In this document: in pieces, positions 56,575 to 64,000 of the stretch
How positions within the stretch are numbered: position 1 is the stretch's first letter
Layout: every line of letters starts with the position of its first letter
The notes under the pieces: model-generated
The model's input: the letters and a program-made list of their open reading frames with translations, nothing else
Told to the model about the DNA's origin: nothing
Databases searched by the model: none
Position numbers and translations under genes: made by a program
NCBI RefSeq assembly: GCF_900104515.1
Contig: NZ_FNJL01000017.1
Span: forward strand, 1 to 64,000
DNA length: 64,000 nucleotides
Direction: 5' to 3'
From: Paracidovorax cattleyae
Lineage (GTDB): Bacteria > Pseudomonadota > Gammaproteobacteria > Burkholderiales > Burkholderiaceae_C

Positions 56575-56753
56575 CGGAGGGGAAAGGCGTGCTTCGCGGG
56601 CACGGATACGGAAAGGGCGCCACGCAGGGCGCGACGGCGCGGAACGCGGAATATTTATTCGGATGGTCTCTCCGCGGCGGATCGTAACGCAGCGCCGCGG
56701 TGCCAGAATGCCGACCGTCGCGCATCCGCGCAGTCCGGCCGACACGGCATTCC

Positions 56754-57746
56754 ATGACGCTTCGCATTTCTGCCCGCGCCCTGCGCGCGGCCTACCGCCT
56801 GGTGACCTGCCTGCGCCCCCGCGGCAACGCCCGCTATCCCGGCCAGCCGCAGGCCGTGCTGTTCGACGGCCAGCCCGGCGCTGCGCCCGCCGCTGCCGGC
56901 CGGCCGATCCCTCCACGCCTGTGGACGTATTGGGATACCGAGACCGCCGATCCGCTGGTGGACCAGTGCATCGCCAACTGGCGCATCCACTGCCCGGACT
57001 TCGAGGTGCAGGTGGTCAACCGCCGCAACATCGGCGATTTCGTCGCGGCCGGCGACCTGCCGCCGGGCTTCGCCCAGCTGCATCCGACCAAGCAGTCGGA
57101 CTGGGTGCGCCTCTACCTGGTGCGCCACCATGGCGGCTACTGGCTCGACGCCACCATCCTGCTCACGCAGCCGCTGCACTGGATGGACGCGCTGCGGCAG
57201 TCGCACGGCGCGGAATTCGCGGGCTTCTACCTGGGCGGCTACACGCACGACGAACGCTTTCCGGTGATCGAGAGCTGGGCCTTCGGCGCCCCCGCGCACG
57301 CGCCCTTCGTGACCGCCTGGCAGCAGGAGTTCCACCACGCGCTGGTCACTGCCGGCACCGACGCCTACCTGGCGCAGGTGCGGGGGCAGGACGATGCGGC
57401 CGCACGGCTGCAGGGCATCGCGGACCCGGCCTATCTGCTGATCCACGTGGCCGCCCAGCAGGTGCTGCGGCGCGGCAATGCCTTCCGGCTGGCGCTCTGC
57501 AAGGCGGAGGACACCGCATTCTTCTACCAGCAGGCCCTGCGCTGGAAGTGGTATCTGCTGTATCCGCGGCTGTGCCTCGTGCCGGCCGAGCCGGACCCGG
57601 CGCCGCTCATCAAGCTGCGCGGCGGCGAACGCCGGCATTTCTCGGACCTGTTCACCCAGCATGGCGGGCCGGCGCCCGGCAGCCTCTGGCAGCAGGCCTG
57701 CAGCGGAGCGGCGCCATCGCACGCCGGAGACGGCTCGGCAGCGTAG
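56754..57746 (+). CDS. Capsular/GT32-like glycosyltransferase, paralogue
   Basis: This 330-residue protein shows the same family layout as the product at 52019-53044: IPPRLWTYWDTE, QSDWVRLYLVRHHGGYWLDATILL and FAGFYLGGYTHDE. The GGYWLDA segment holds the putative metal-binding Asp. It sits divergent from the O-antigen ligase-like gene, 179 bases away, so the two GT32-like paralogues bracket the glycan module. The C-terminal 25 residues are poorly conserved and Ala/Ser-rich. Confidence 0.82.
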   Translation: MTLRISARALRAAYRLVTCLRPRGNARYPGQPQAVLFDGQPGAAPAAAGRPIPPRLWTYWDTETADPLVDQCIANWRIHCPDFEVQVVNRRNIGDFVAAGDLPPGFAQLHPTKQSDWVRLYLVRHHGGYWLDATILLTQPLHWMDALRQSHGAEFAGFYLGGYTHDERFPVIESWAFGAPAHAPFVTAWQQEFHHALVTAGTDAYLAQVRGQDDAAARLQGIADPAYLLIHVAAQQVLRRGNAFRLALCKAEDTAFFYQQALRWKWYLLYPRLCLVPAEPDPAPLIKLRGGERRHFSDLFTQHGGPAPGSLWQQACSGAAPSHAGDGSAA

Positions 57747-57786
57747 GGACATGGAAATCAGCGCCGCGCGCGCAGGCGGCCGCGGC

Positions 57787-57993
57787 TCAATGGCCCGCGC
57801 GAACGGCTTCGCCCGCCTTCAGGCGGTACACGGTGCCGCAGTAGGGGCACTTGGCCTCGCCCGTGTGGGCCACGTCCAGGTACACCTTCGGATGGGTGTT
57901 CCAGACCTTCATGTCGGCCTTGGGGCTGGGGCAGAAGACGCCGCCCTGCGGGTTCAGGTCCTGGGCGAGCAGTTCGATGATGGCTTGCGTCAT
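57787..57993 (-). CDS. CHCC zinc-finger small protein
   Basis: This 68-residue protein has the zf-CHCC pattern: Cys in GGVFCPSP, His in NTHPKVYLDV and a closing CPYCG pair. Proteins of this type are found beside ilvE and LPS genes in many betaproteobacteria and resemble a mitochondrial complex I subunit domain; the bacterial role is unknown. It follows ilvE on the same strand after 37 bases. Confidence 0.85.
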   Translation of the reverse strand: MTQAIIELLAQDLNPQGGVFCPSPKADMKVWNTHPKVYLDVAHTGEAKCPYCGTVYRLKAGEAVRAGH

Positions 57994-58030
57994 GGTGGGG
58001 TTCGCGCTGTGCGGGCAAAAAGGGAAAGGA

Positions 58031-58969
58031 TCAGACCAGGGTCAGCCAGTGGGCGTACTTCGGGTTGCGGCCGTTCACGATGTCGAAGAACGCGTTCTGG
58101 ATCTTCTCGGTGACCGGGCCGCGGCTGCCCGCGCCGATGGCGATGCGGTCGAGTTCGCGGATGGGCGTGACCTCCGCGGCCGTGCCGGTGAAGAACGCCT
58201 CGTCGGCGATGTACACCTCGTCGCGCGTGATGCGCTTCTGCACGAGTTCGATGCCGAGATCCTTGCAGATGTGCAGGATCGTGTTGCGCGTGATGCCGTT
58301 GAGCGCCCCGGCCGACAGGTCGGGCGTGTACACCACGCCGTTCTTGATCACGAAGATGTTCTCGCCCGCGCCCTCGGACACGAAGCCGGCGGAATCGAGC
58401 AGCAGGGCCTCGTCGTAGCCGTCTTCCGTGGCTTCCATGTTGGCCAGGATGGAGTTGGTGTAGTTGCTCACCGCCTTGGCCTGCGTCATCGTGATGTTGA
58501 CGTGGTGGCGCGTGTAGCTGCTGGTCTTCACGCGGATGCCGCGCTGCATGCCTTCCTCGCCGAGGTAGGCGCCCCAGGCCCAGGCCGCGACCATCAGGTG
58601 GATCTGGTTGCCCTTGGGCGACACGCCCAGCTTCTGCGAGCCGATCCAGGTGAGCGGGCGCAGGTAGCAGGAAGCGAGCCGGTTCTCGCGCACGACGGCA
58701 CGCTGGGCCTCGTTCACCTCGTCCTGCGTGAAGGGGATCTGCATGCGCAGGATCTTGGCGCTGTTGAATAGCCGCTCGGTGTGCTCCTGCAGGCGGAAGA
58801 TCGCCGTGCCCTGGGGCGTCTGGTAGGCCCGCACGCCCTCGAACGCGCCGCAGCCGTAGTGCAGCGTGTGGGTGAGCACGTGGATCTTGGCGTCGCGCCA
58901 ATCCACCATCTTGCCGTCCATCCAGATCTTGCCGTCACGGTCGGCCATCGAGGGAACTACGGGGCTCAT
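58031..58969 (-). CDS. ilvE: Branched-chain amino-acid aminotransferase
   Basis: This 312-residue PLP enzyme interconverts branched-chain amino acids and their 2-oxo acids. It is a fold-type IV aminotransferase with HYGCGAFEGVRAYQT near 37-51, Lys165 (QAKAVSNYTNS) as PLP-binding lysine and EGAGENIFVI near 199. The start at 58969 is preceded by an AAAGGA ribosome site six bases ahead. The longer open frame upstream has no family similarity. Confidence 0.95.
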   Translation of the reverse strand: MSPVVPSMADRDGKIWMDGKMVDWRDAKIHVLTHTLHYGCGAFEGVRAYQTPQGTAIFRLQEHTERLFNSAKILRMQIPFTQDEVNEAQRAVVRENRLASCYLRPLTWIGSQKLGVSPKGNQIHLMVAAWAWGAYLGEEGMQRGIRVKTSSYTRHHVNITMTQAKAVSNYTNSILANMEATEDGYDEALLLDSAGFVSEGAGENIFVIKNGVVYTPDLSAGALNGITRNTILHICKDLGIELVQKRITRDEVYIADEAFFTGTAAEVTPIRELDRIAIGAGSRGPVTEKIQNAFFDIVNGRNPKYAHWLTLV

Positions 58970-59013
58970 GGGATTCCTTTGTCCGGGGGCTTGCTGCCGC
59001 AAAACCGGCGATT

Positions 59014-59472
59014 TTACGGCGCGGACGGCCCGGCGGCGGGCGGCAGCGCACCGGAAGCGCCGCCGGCCCCGGCCCCGGCGTCTGCCGGACGCACCAGCTC
59101 CCAGGCGGCAAGCCGGCCGCCGCGGAACTCGCAGGTCACGTGCGACTGCGTGCCGTCCGTCCAGCGGTAGCGCTCGGGATCCTCGCCCTCGGGCGAGAGC
59201 AGTTCGCCCAGCGAGCGCGTCATGGCCACCACGTGCATCAGGTTCACCCCCTCGCGCAGGCGGGCGTTCAGCATCACGGCACTGCCCACGTAGCCGATGG
59301 GCCGGTCGGCGGCCTTGCGCATCACGTTCATGAGGCGCGTGAAATGCAGCAGCGCCCACATGAGCAGGCCGCCGCCGACGGCGAAGACGCCCTGCCAGCC
59401 GTACGAGCGGTAGGCCGCGATGACGAGCAGGGCGATGAGGACGGGAATGAAGAAGCGGCGCAGCAGGTTCAT
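59014..59472 (-). CDS. Conserved small membrane protein
   Basis: The 152-residue protein has two hydrophobic segments near the N-terminus (about 7-24 and 28-43), followed by a soluble domain containing RPIGYVGSAVMLNARLREGVNLMHVV. A Pro/Ala/Gly-rich tail ends it. I do not recognise a characterised family, although similar genes accompany ilvE and radA in betaproteobacteria. It starts 63 bases downstream of radA on the same strand. Function is unknown. Confidence 0.65.
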   Translation of the reverse strand: MNLLRRFFIPVLIALLVIAAYRSYGWQGVFAVGGGLLMWALLHFTRLMNVMRKAADRPIGYVGSAVMLNARLREGVNLMHVVAMTRSLGELLSPEGEDPERYRWTDGTQSHVTCEFRGGRLAAWELVRPADAGAGAGGASGALPPAAGPSAP

Positions 59473-59535
59473 GCGCCGATTGTCGTCGGCCCGGGCAAGC
59501 CCCTCGCTGTGGATGGTGCTTATACAGGGAGGAAT

Positions 59536-60915
59536 TCAACCCATGCCGCGGACCACTTCCATCGCCTCTTCCACCCGCTCGACCGCATGGATCGTCAGCC
59601 CCTCGATGGGCTTTTTGGGCGCGTTGGCCTTGGGCACGACGGCCAGGGTGAAGCCGAGCTTGGCGGCCTCCTTCAGGCGCTCCTGGCCGCGCGGCGCGGG
59701 CCGCACCTCGCCCGCCAGCCCCACTTCGCCGAAGGCGAGAAAACCCTTGGGCAGGGCTTTGCCGCGCAGGCTGCTGGTGATGGCCAGCATCACGGCCAGG
59801 TCGGCCGCCGGCTCGCTGATGCGCACGCCGCCCACGGCATTGACGAACACGTCCTGGTCCATGCAGGCCACGCCCGCATGGCGGTGCAGTACGGCCAGCA
59901 GCATGGCGAGGCGGTCGCGGTCCAGGCCCACCGACAGGCGGCGCGGGCTCGGGCCGCCCTCGTCCACCAGCGCCTGGATCTCCACCAGCATGGGCCGGGT
60001 CCCCTCCAGTGTGACCAGCACGCAGCTGCCGGGCACCGGCTCGCTGTGCTGGCTCAGGAAGATGGCGCTGGGGTTGGTCACGCCCTTCAGCCCTTTTTCG
60101 GTCATGGCGAACACGCCGATCTCGTTCACCGCACCGAAGCGGTTCTTGATGGCGCGCACCAGCCGGAACTGGCTGTGGGTGTCGCCCTCGAAGTACAGCA
60201 CCGTGTCCACCATGTGCTCCAGCACGCGCGGGCCGGCCAGCGCCCCCTCCTTGGTCACGTGGCCCACGAGGATGATGGACACGCCCGTGGTCTTGGCCGC
60301 CCGCGTGAGGTGCGCCGCGCACTCGCGCACCTGGGCCACCGACCCCGGCGCACTGGTGAGCTGGTCGGAATACACGGTCTGGATCGAGTCGATCACGGCC
60401 ACGGCGGGCTGCGTCACCTCGACGGTGGCGAGGATCTTCTCCAGCTGGATTTCCGCCAGCACGTTGACCTGGCTGTGGTCCAGCCCCAGCCGGCGCGAGC
60501 GCAGCGCCACCTGCGCGCCGCTTTCCTCGCCCGTCACGTAGAGCGTGGGCAGGCCCAGGCGCTGCAGCGCGTCCAGTGCCTGCAGCAGCAGGGTGGATTT
60601 GCCGATGCCCGGATCCCCTCCGATGAGGACCACGCCGCCCTCGACCACCCCGCCGCCCAACACCCGGTCGAGCTCCTCGATGCCGCTGGCGGTGCGCGCC
60701 ACGTCGGCGGCCTCGATGGCCGACAGGGGCGTCACCGCCTGCGACTGCGCCAGGCCCGCATGCTGCGGCGTGCTGTAGCGGTTCTTGCCCGGTCCGGACT
60801 CGGCGACGGATTCCACCAGCGTGTTCCAGGCCCCGCAGGCGGGGCACTTGCCGAGCCAGCGCGGGCTGGTGCCCCCGCATTCGGTGCAGGTGAAAACGGT
60901 CTTGTCTTTGGCCAT
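59536..60915 (-). CDS. radA: DNA repair protein RadA/Sms
   Basis: This 459-residue RecA-like branch-migration protein has a C4 zinc finger at the N-terminus (CTECGG ... CPACGAW, about 10-28), an ATPase domain with Walker A GGDPGIGKST and the RadA KNRFG motif (IKNRFGAVNEIGVF). A C-terminal Lon-like domain includes PAADLAVMLAITSSLRGK. It helps process recombination intermediates. Length matches E. coli RadA (460 aa). Confidence 0.96.
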   Translation of the reverse strand: MAKDKTVFTCTECGGTSPRWLGKCPACGAWNTLVESVAESGPGKNRYSTPQHAGLAQSQAVTPLSAIEAADVARTASGIEELDRVLGGGVVEGGVVLIGGDPGIGKSTLLLQALDALQRLGLPTLYVTGEESGAQVALRSRRLGLDHSQVNVLAEIQLEKILATVEVTQPAVAVIDSIQTVYSDQLTSAPGSVAQVRECAAHLTRAAKTTGVSIILVGHVTKEGALAGPRVLEHMVDTVLYFEGDTHSQFRLVRAIKNRFGAVNEIGVFAMTEKGLKGVTNPSAIFLSQHSEPVPGSCVLVTLEGTRPMLVEIQALVDEGGPSPRRLSVGLDRDRLAMLLAVLHRHAGVACMDQDVFVNAVGGVRISEPAADLAVMLAITSSLRGKALPKGFLAFGEVGLAGEVRPAPRGQERLKEAAKLGFTLAVVPKANAPKKPIEGLTIHAVERVEEAMEVVRGMG

Positions 60916-61185
60916 GGCAGAGGGAGCCCGCAGGATGCGGGCCAGGGAAAAGGAAGGTGCAGAGAGAGGAGCGAGACCCAGTGGTCGGCACGCATCCAGG
61001 CATGCAGATGGGGCCGGCGATGCCGATTTTCACGGGGCGCGCAGCGGTGGGCCCTGCAGGAAAGCGGGGCAACCGTAAGCAAATGCGTCGTCAACCCTAT
61101 CCTACTCCGCGCGGACGGCGGCCTCCCTAGGATGGGCCTCCCGGTGGCATGGCGCCGCCTTGTTCCTTCAACGGAGAACGAATCT

Positions 61186-61533
61186 ATGACCAAGAACACC
61201 GCACTTTCCGCATCGCGCCGCTGGCTGGTGGCCGCACCGATCGCGCTGGCATCGGTGCTGGCCCTGTCCGCCTGCGACCGTAACAAGGAAAGCAACGTGA
61301 ACAACACGCCGGCCAGCACCCCGGCCCCTGCCACCGCCCCGGCGCCAACGACCACGCCGCCCGCCTCCGATGCGGGCACGTCGGGCTCCGGAAGCAGCTC
61401 CGGCGGCGCGGTCTTCGGCGGAACGTCCCCTGGCGCGGCGTCCTCCGCCCCTTCCGGCGGCGCCGTCTTCGGCGGAACGGCACCCACCGCACCCGCCTCC
61501 GCGGCATCGGACGCCGCCAGCGTCCCGAACTGA
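61186..61533 (+). CDS. Small low-complexity lipoprotein
   Basis: This 115-residue protein has a lipobox-like LALSAC at about residues 25-30, then an Asn/Thr/Pro/Ala-rich linker and two near-identical repeats of SGGAVFGGT followed by Pro/Ala residues (about 70-100). It starts with a GGAG ribosome site nine bases upstream. No family was recognised. A lipid-anchored, disordered surface or periplasmic protein is likely. Confidence 0.65.
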   Translation: MTKNTALSASRRWLVAAPIALASVLALSACDRNKESNVNNTPASTPAPATAPAPTTTPPASDAGTSGSGSSSGGAVFGGTSPGAASSAPSGGAVFGGTAPTAPASAASDAASVPN

Positions 61534-61585
61534 TACCGCGCCATTTCCGGGTGGCTCCGCCACCCACAGCACAATAGCCTCCTGC

Positions 61586-61617
61586 GCCCGGCACGCGTCT
61601 CGCGTGCCGGGCGGTTT
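61586..61617 (+). terminator. Intrinsic terminator candidate
   Basis: A perfect 12-bp stem (61586-61597 with 61601-61612) and a 3-base loop are followed by a short T-run (GGTTTTG). It lies between the lipoprotein gene and the panE-like gene and would end the lipoprotein transcript. The short T-run makes strength uncertain. Confidence 0.55.
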
Positions 61618-61657
61618 TGCGCTCGTTGCAGCGCGACACGCGAGGAGACAGGAGACG

Positions 61658-62653
61658 ATGCAGGTTGCGATCTATGGTGCCGGCGCCATCGGCGGCTGGC
61701 TGGGCATGGCGCTGTCGCGAGGCGGCGCCGGCGTATCGTTCGTGGCGCGGGGCGCCACGCTGCAGGCCCTGCGCACGCACGGCCTGCAGTGCATCCGGCC
61801 GGACGGCAGCCGGGAAGCGGTGCCCGTCGCCGCCCACGAGGATCCGGCCGCGCTCGGCGTGCAGGATGTGGTCGTCCTGGCCGTGAAAGCGCCGGCGCTG
61901 CCCGACGTGGCCGCGCGCATCGCGCCGCTGCTGGGCCCCGGGACCACCGTGCTCACGGCGATGAACGGCGTGCCCTGGTGGTTCCTGGAGGGATGTTCCG
62001 GCCCGGTGCATGGGCGGGAGCTGGCTTCCGTGGACCCGGGCGGCTCGCTGGCGCGCGCCATCCCCATCCGCCGGGTGGTCGGCGGCGTGGTGCACGCCAG
62101 TTGCTCGGTCGATGGGCCTGGCATCGTACGGCAGCATTTCGGCAACCGGCTCATCCTCGGCGAGGCCGGCGGCGGCACCACCCCGCGCCTGGAAGCGCTT
62201 TCGGCGCTCATCGCCCGCGGCGGCATCGAGGTGGAGCAGTCCCCGCGCATCCAGCAGGACATCTGGTTCAAGCTCTGGGGCAACATGACGATCAACCCCA
62301 TCAGCGCCCTGACCGGCGCCACCACCGACCGCATCCTGGATGACGACCTCGTGCGCGGATTCGTCTCCGCCGTGATGCTGGAGGCCAAGGCGATCGGCGA
62401 GCGCCTGGGCCTGCGCATCGAACAGCAGCCCGAGGACCGGCACGCGGTGACGCGCAAGCTCGGCGCCTTCAAGACCTCCATGCTGCAGGACGTGGAGGCC
62501 GGCAAGCCGCTGGAGATCGACGCCCTGGTGGGCGCCGTGCACGAACTGGGCCATGCCACCGGCGTGCCCACGCCCCACACCGATGCGCTGCTGGGCCTCG
62601 TGCGCCTGTTCGCATCCACCCGTTCTTCCCTTCGCAACGACACCCGCCCATGA
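61658..62653 (+). CDS. 2-dehydropantoate 2-reductase
   Basis: This 331-residue ketopantoate reductase family enzyme has an N-terminal NADP-binding Rossmann motif GAGAIGGWLG (7-16) and a C-terminal helical domain with KLWGNMTINPISALTGAT (about 206-223), containing the Lys/Asn/Ser residues of the family. The family includes PanE, which reduces ketopantoate in coenzyme A synthesis, but many members have other 2-oxo substrates, so the gene symbol is withheld. A strong GGAGAC ribosome site precedes the ATG. The next gene overlaps by ATGA. Confidence 0.85.
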   Translation: MQVAIYGAGAIGGWLGMALSRGGAGVSFVARGATLQALRTHGLQCIRPDGSREAVPVAAHEDPAALGVQDVVVLAVKAPALPDVAARIAPLLGPGTTVLTAMNGVPWWFLEGCSGPVHGRELASVDPGGSLARAIPIRRVVGGVVHASCSVDGPGIVRQHFGNRLILGEAGGGTTPRLEALSALIARGGIEVEQSPRIQQDIWFKLWGNMTINPISALTGATTDRILDDDLVRGFVSAVMLEAKAIGERLGLRIEQQPEDRHAVTRKLGAFKTSMLQDVEAGKPLEIDALVGAVHELGHATGVPTPHTDALLGLVRLFASTRSSLRNDTRP

Positions 62654-63267
62654 CCTCTGCCCTGACCCTCTACTACGCCCCCGGCACCTGCGCACAGGCG
62701 GTTCGCATCGCCCTGCACGAAGCCGGCGCGGAGCACCGCCTGGTGCGCCTCGACTTCCCGGCCGGCCAGCAGCGCAGCCCGGAATACCTCGCGATCAACC
62801 CCAAGGGCCGCGTGCCCGCGCTGGTCACCGAAGAGGGCACGCTGACCGAGACGCCCGCCCTGCTCGCCTACGTGGCCCAGCGCTTTCCGCAGGCGCGCCT
62901 TGCGCCCACCGATGCCCATGGCTTCGCGCGCATGCAGGAGTTCCACAGCTACCTGGCCTCCACCGTGCACGTCGCCCATGCGCACCGTCCCCGCGCGGTC
63001 CGCTGGGCAGACGAGCCCGAGGCCATCGCCGCGATGCAGCGCAAGGTGCCGCAGAACATGACCGAGTGCTTCGAGATGATCGAGCACCACGCCCTCGGCG
63101 ATGGCCCCTGGGTGATGGGCGACCAGTACACGGTGGCCGACGGCTACCTGTTCACCGTGGCCGGCTGGCTGGCCGGCGACGGCGTGGACATCGCCCGCTT
63201 TCCCAAGGTGCACGCCCATTCTCAGCGCGTGGCGGCGCGCCCGACGGTACAGCAGGCACTGGCCTGA
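62650..63267 (+). CDS. Glutathione S-transferase family protein
   Basis: This 205-residue protein has an N-terminal thioredoxin-like GST domain (about 4-80: LYYAPGTCAQAVRIALHEAG, NPKGRVPALV, ETPALLAYVA) and an all-helical C-terminal domain with GDQYTVADGYLF. Cys/Ser in APGTCAQ suggests a beta-class-like active site. It overlaps the panE-like stop by ATGA, suggesting the two act in one pathway, for example detoxifying or recycling a 2-oxo acid derivative; that link is inference. Confidence 0.88.
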   Translation: MTSALTLYYAPGTCAQAVRIALHEAGAEHRLVRLDFPAGQQRSPEYLAINPKGRVPALVTEEGTLTETPALLAYVAQRFPQARLAPTDAHGFARMQEFHSYLASTVHVAHAHRPRAVRWADEPEAIAAMQRKVPQNMTECFEMIEHHALGDGPWVMGDQYTVADGYLFTVAGWLAGDGVDIARFPKVHAHSQRVAARPTVQQALA

Positions 63268-63288
63268 GCCTGCGGCGGGCCGCCCGCT

Positions 63289-64000
63289 TCACCGCAGCGC
63301 GGCCTCGTCGCTCCATGCGAAGCGCACGCGCGGCTCGATCTGCGCGATCTCCGCGCGCAGCAGCGCCGCCAGGCGGGCGGCCTCGCGCTGCGTGAGGCGC
63401 GCGACGGTGGTGGACAGGCTCACGGCCGCGAACGCGCAGCCGCCCGGGTCGCGCACGGCATGGCCCACCGCGGCGGTGTTGGTGTTGAGGCAGCCACCGC
63501 TGCGGGCATGGCCCAGGGCGCGCGTCTGCGCGATGAGCATGCGCAGCGATGGTACGTCGAGCCCGCCGTAGCGCCCGAGCACGCCCGCATGGGCCGCGAG
63601 CGACGCCTCCACCCGGGCGTCGTCCTGCGCGGCCAGCAGGGCCAGGCCCGCGGCGCCCACGCCGAGCGGCCGCCGGCCGCCCACGGTGACGGACAGGGGT
63701 GGATCGAGCCGCTGCGCGTGGGTGTGGTCATGGCAGACGGCCTCGAGGCCGCTGCGCACGAACAGATAGGCGGCGTAGCCCGTGGCCTCGGCCAGGCGGC
63801 GCAGGGCGGCCGAGAAGAGCGTCGCCACATCGTGCCGCGCGCGGGCCGCCAGCCCCACCTCGTAGGCCAGCCGGCCCAGCACATAGCCCCGACCATCGGG
63901 CAGCAGCGTCACGAGGCGCGCCTGCGCCAGGTCGCGCAGCAGGCGGTGCACAGTCGGATGCGGTATGCCCGACTGGCGGGCGATGTCCGACAGCGAGAGG
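63289..64000 (-). CDS. IclR-family transcriptional regulator (5' end beyond the window)
   Basis: The visible C-terminal 237 residues include the end of the IclR helix-turn-helix (LSLSDIARQSGIPHPTVHRLLRDLAQARLV, continuing to the right edge) and most of the IclR ligand domain (about 70-220 of the visible part). That domain has YVLGRLAYEVGLAARA and RRPLGVGAAGLALLAA. The start codon lies beyond base 64000. IclR regulators usually control nearby degradation or transport genes; the adjacent GST/panE-like genes are convergent with it. An ATG at 63951 is internal to the helix-turn-helix and is not the start. Confidence 0.86.
   Translation of the reverse strand, partial: LSLSDIARQSGIPHPTVHRLLRDLAQARLVTLLPDGRGYVLGRLAYEVGLAARARHDVATLFSAALRRLAEATGYAAYLFVRSGLEAVCHDHTHAQRLDPPLSVTVGGRRPLGVGAAGLALLAAQDDARVEASLAAHAGVLGRYGGLDVPSLRMLIAQTRALGHARSGGCLNTNTAAVGHAVRDPGGCAFAAVSLSTTVARLTQREAARLAALLRAEIAQIEPRVRFAWSDEAALR

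Noticed and set aside
58031..61072. Possible 1,013-residue fusion upstream of ilvE
   Set aside because: The N-terminal 700 codons are an alternative frame of radA and the membrane-protein gene. A good ribosome site at ATG 58969 and family length fix the real ilvE start.

Overview
The window looks like a chromosomal segment of a high-GC betaproteobacterium of the order Burkholderiales, most probably a Comamonadaceae member close to Acidovorax/Paracidovorax. This is judged from GC-rich third positions, gene content (mreBCD-mrdA, gatCAB, pyrE/xth, ilvE, radA) and a Hrp-type PIP box at the left end. No rRNA, tRNA or CRISPR array was recognised. About 60 genes are supported, of which three are decayed.

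Left end (1-2.1 kb): the terminus of an IS3-family element abuts a gene that resembles a type III effector. It has a near-consensus PIP box with a correctly spaced -10 box and a protein-kinase-like catalytic-loop signature. 2.2-6 kb (minus): a four-gene Mla/MCE-type lipid ABC transporter (STAS-MlaE permease, ATPase, MCE protein, PqiC-type lipoprotein). 6.2-15 kb: a GMC oxidoreductase, a TauE-type exporter, a LysR regulator divergent from L-serine dehydratase sdaA, a polar amino-acid ABC transporter with an operator/attenuator-like leader, and a DMT permease. 14.9-19.5 kb (minus): mreB-mreC-mreD-mrdA for the cell-elongation machinery. 19.7-25.2 kb (plus): the gatCAB amidotransferase operon, split between gatA and gatB by a translationally coupled AlbA_2/ATP-binding protein plus ParA-type ATPase.

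25.2-35.6 kb: a DUF4124-like protein, pyrE and exonuclease III, followed by an iron-siderophore island. The island has a TonB receptor, a PchR-like AraC regulator and a five-gene operon (binding protein, lipoprotein esterase, FecCD permease, ATPase, DUF2218 protein) in which every junction is an ATGA overlap. Two 27/30-identical AraC-type boxes and two Fur-like boxes sit in the same order and orientation before the receptor and before the operon, so iron and siderophore signals probably control both.

35.5-38.5 kb: a decay zone with a head-to-head deletion scar joining a truncated aldo/keto reductase to a truncated LysR gene, two small genes, and a GNAT-Rnk fusion gene broken by a stop codon and a frameshift. 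38.5-52 kb: accessory metabolism and transport (carboxypeptidase G2-like peptidase, MBL hydrolase, DASS transporter, M48 protease, DMT permease, AraC regulator, AmpG-like permease, OmpR/EnvZ-type two-component pair, MFS/LysR/nitronate monooxygenase). 52-57.7 kb: a glycan module with three glycosyltransferases, an O-antigen-ligase-like protein, and a second member of the same GT family on the other strand. 57.8-64 kb: zinc-finger protein, ilvE, a membrane protein, radA, a small lipoprotein, panE-like reductase, GST-like protein and the C-terminal part of an IclR regulator running off the window.
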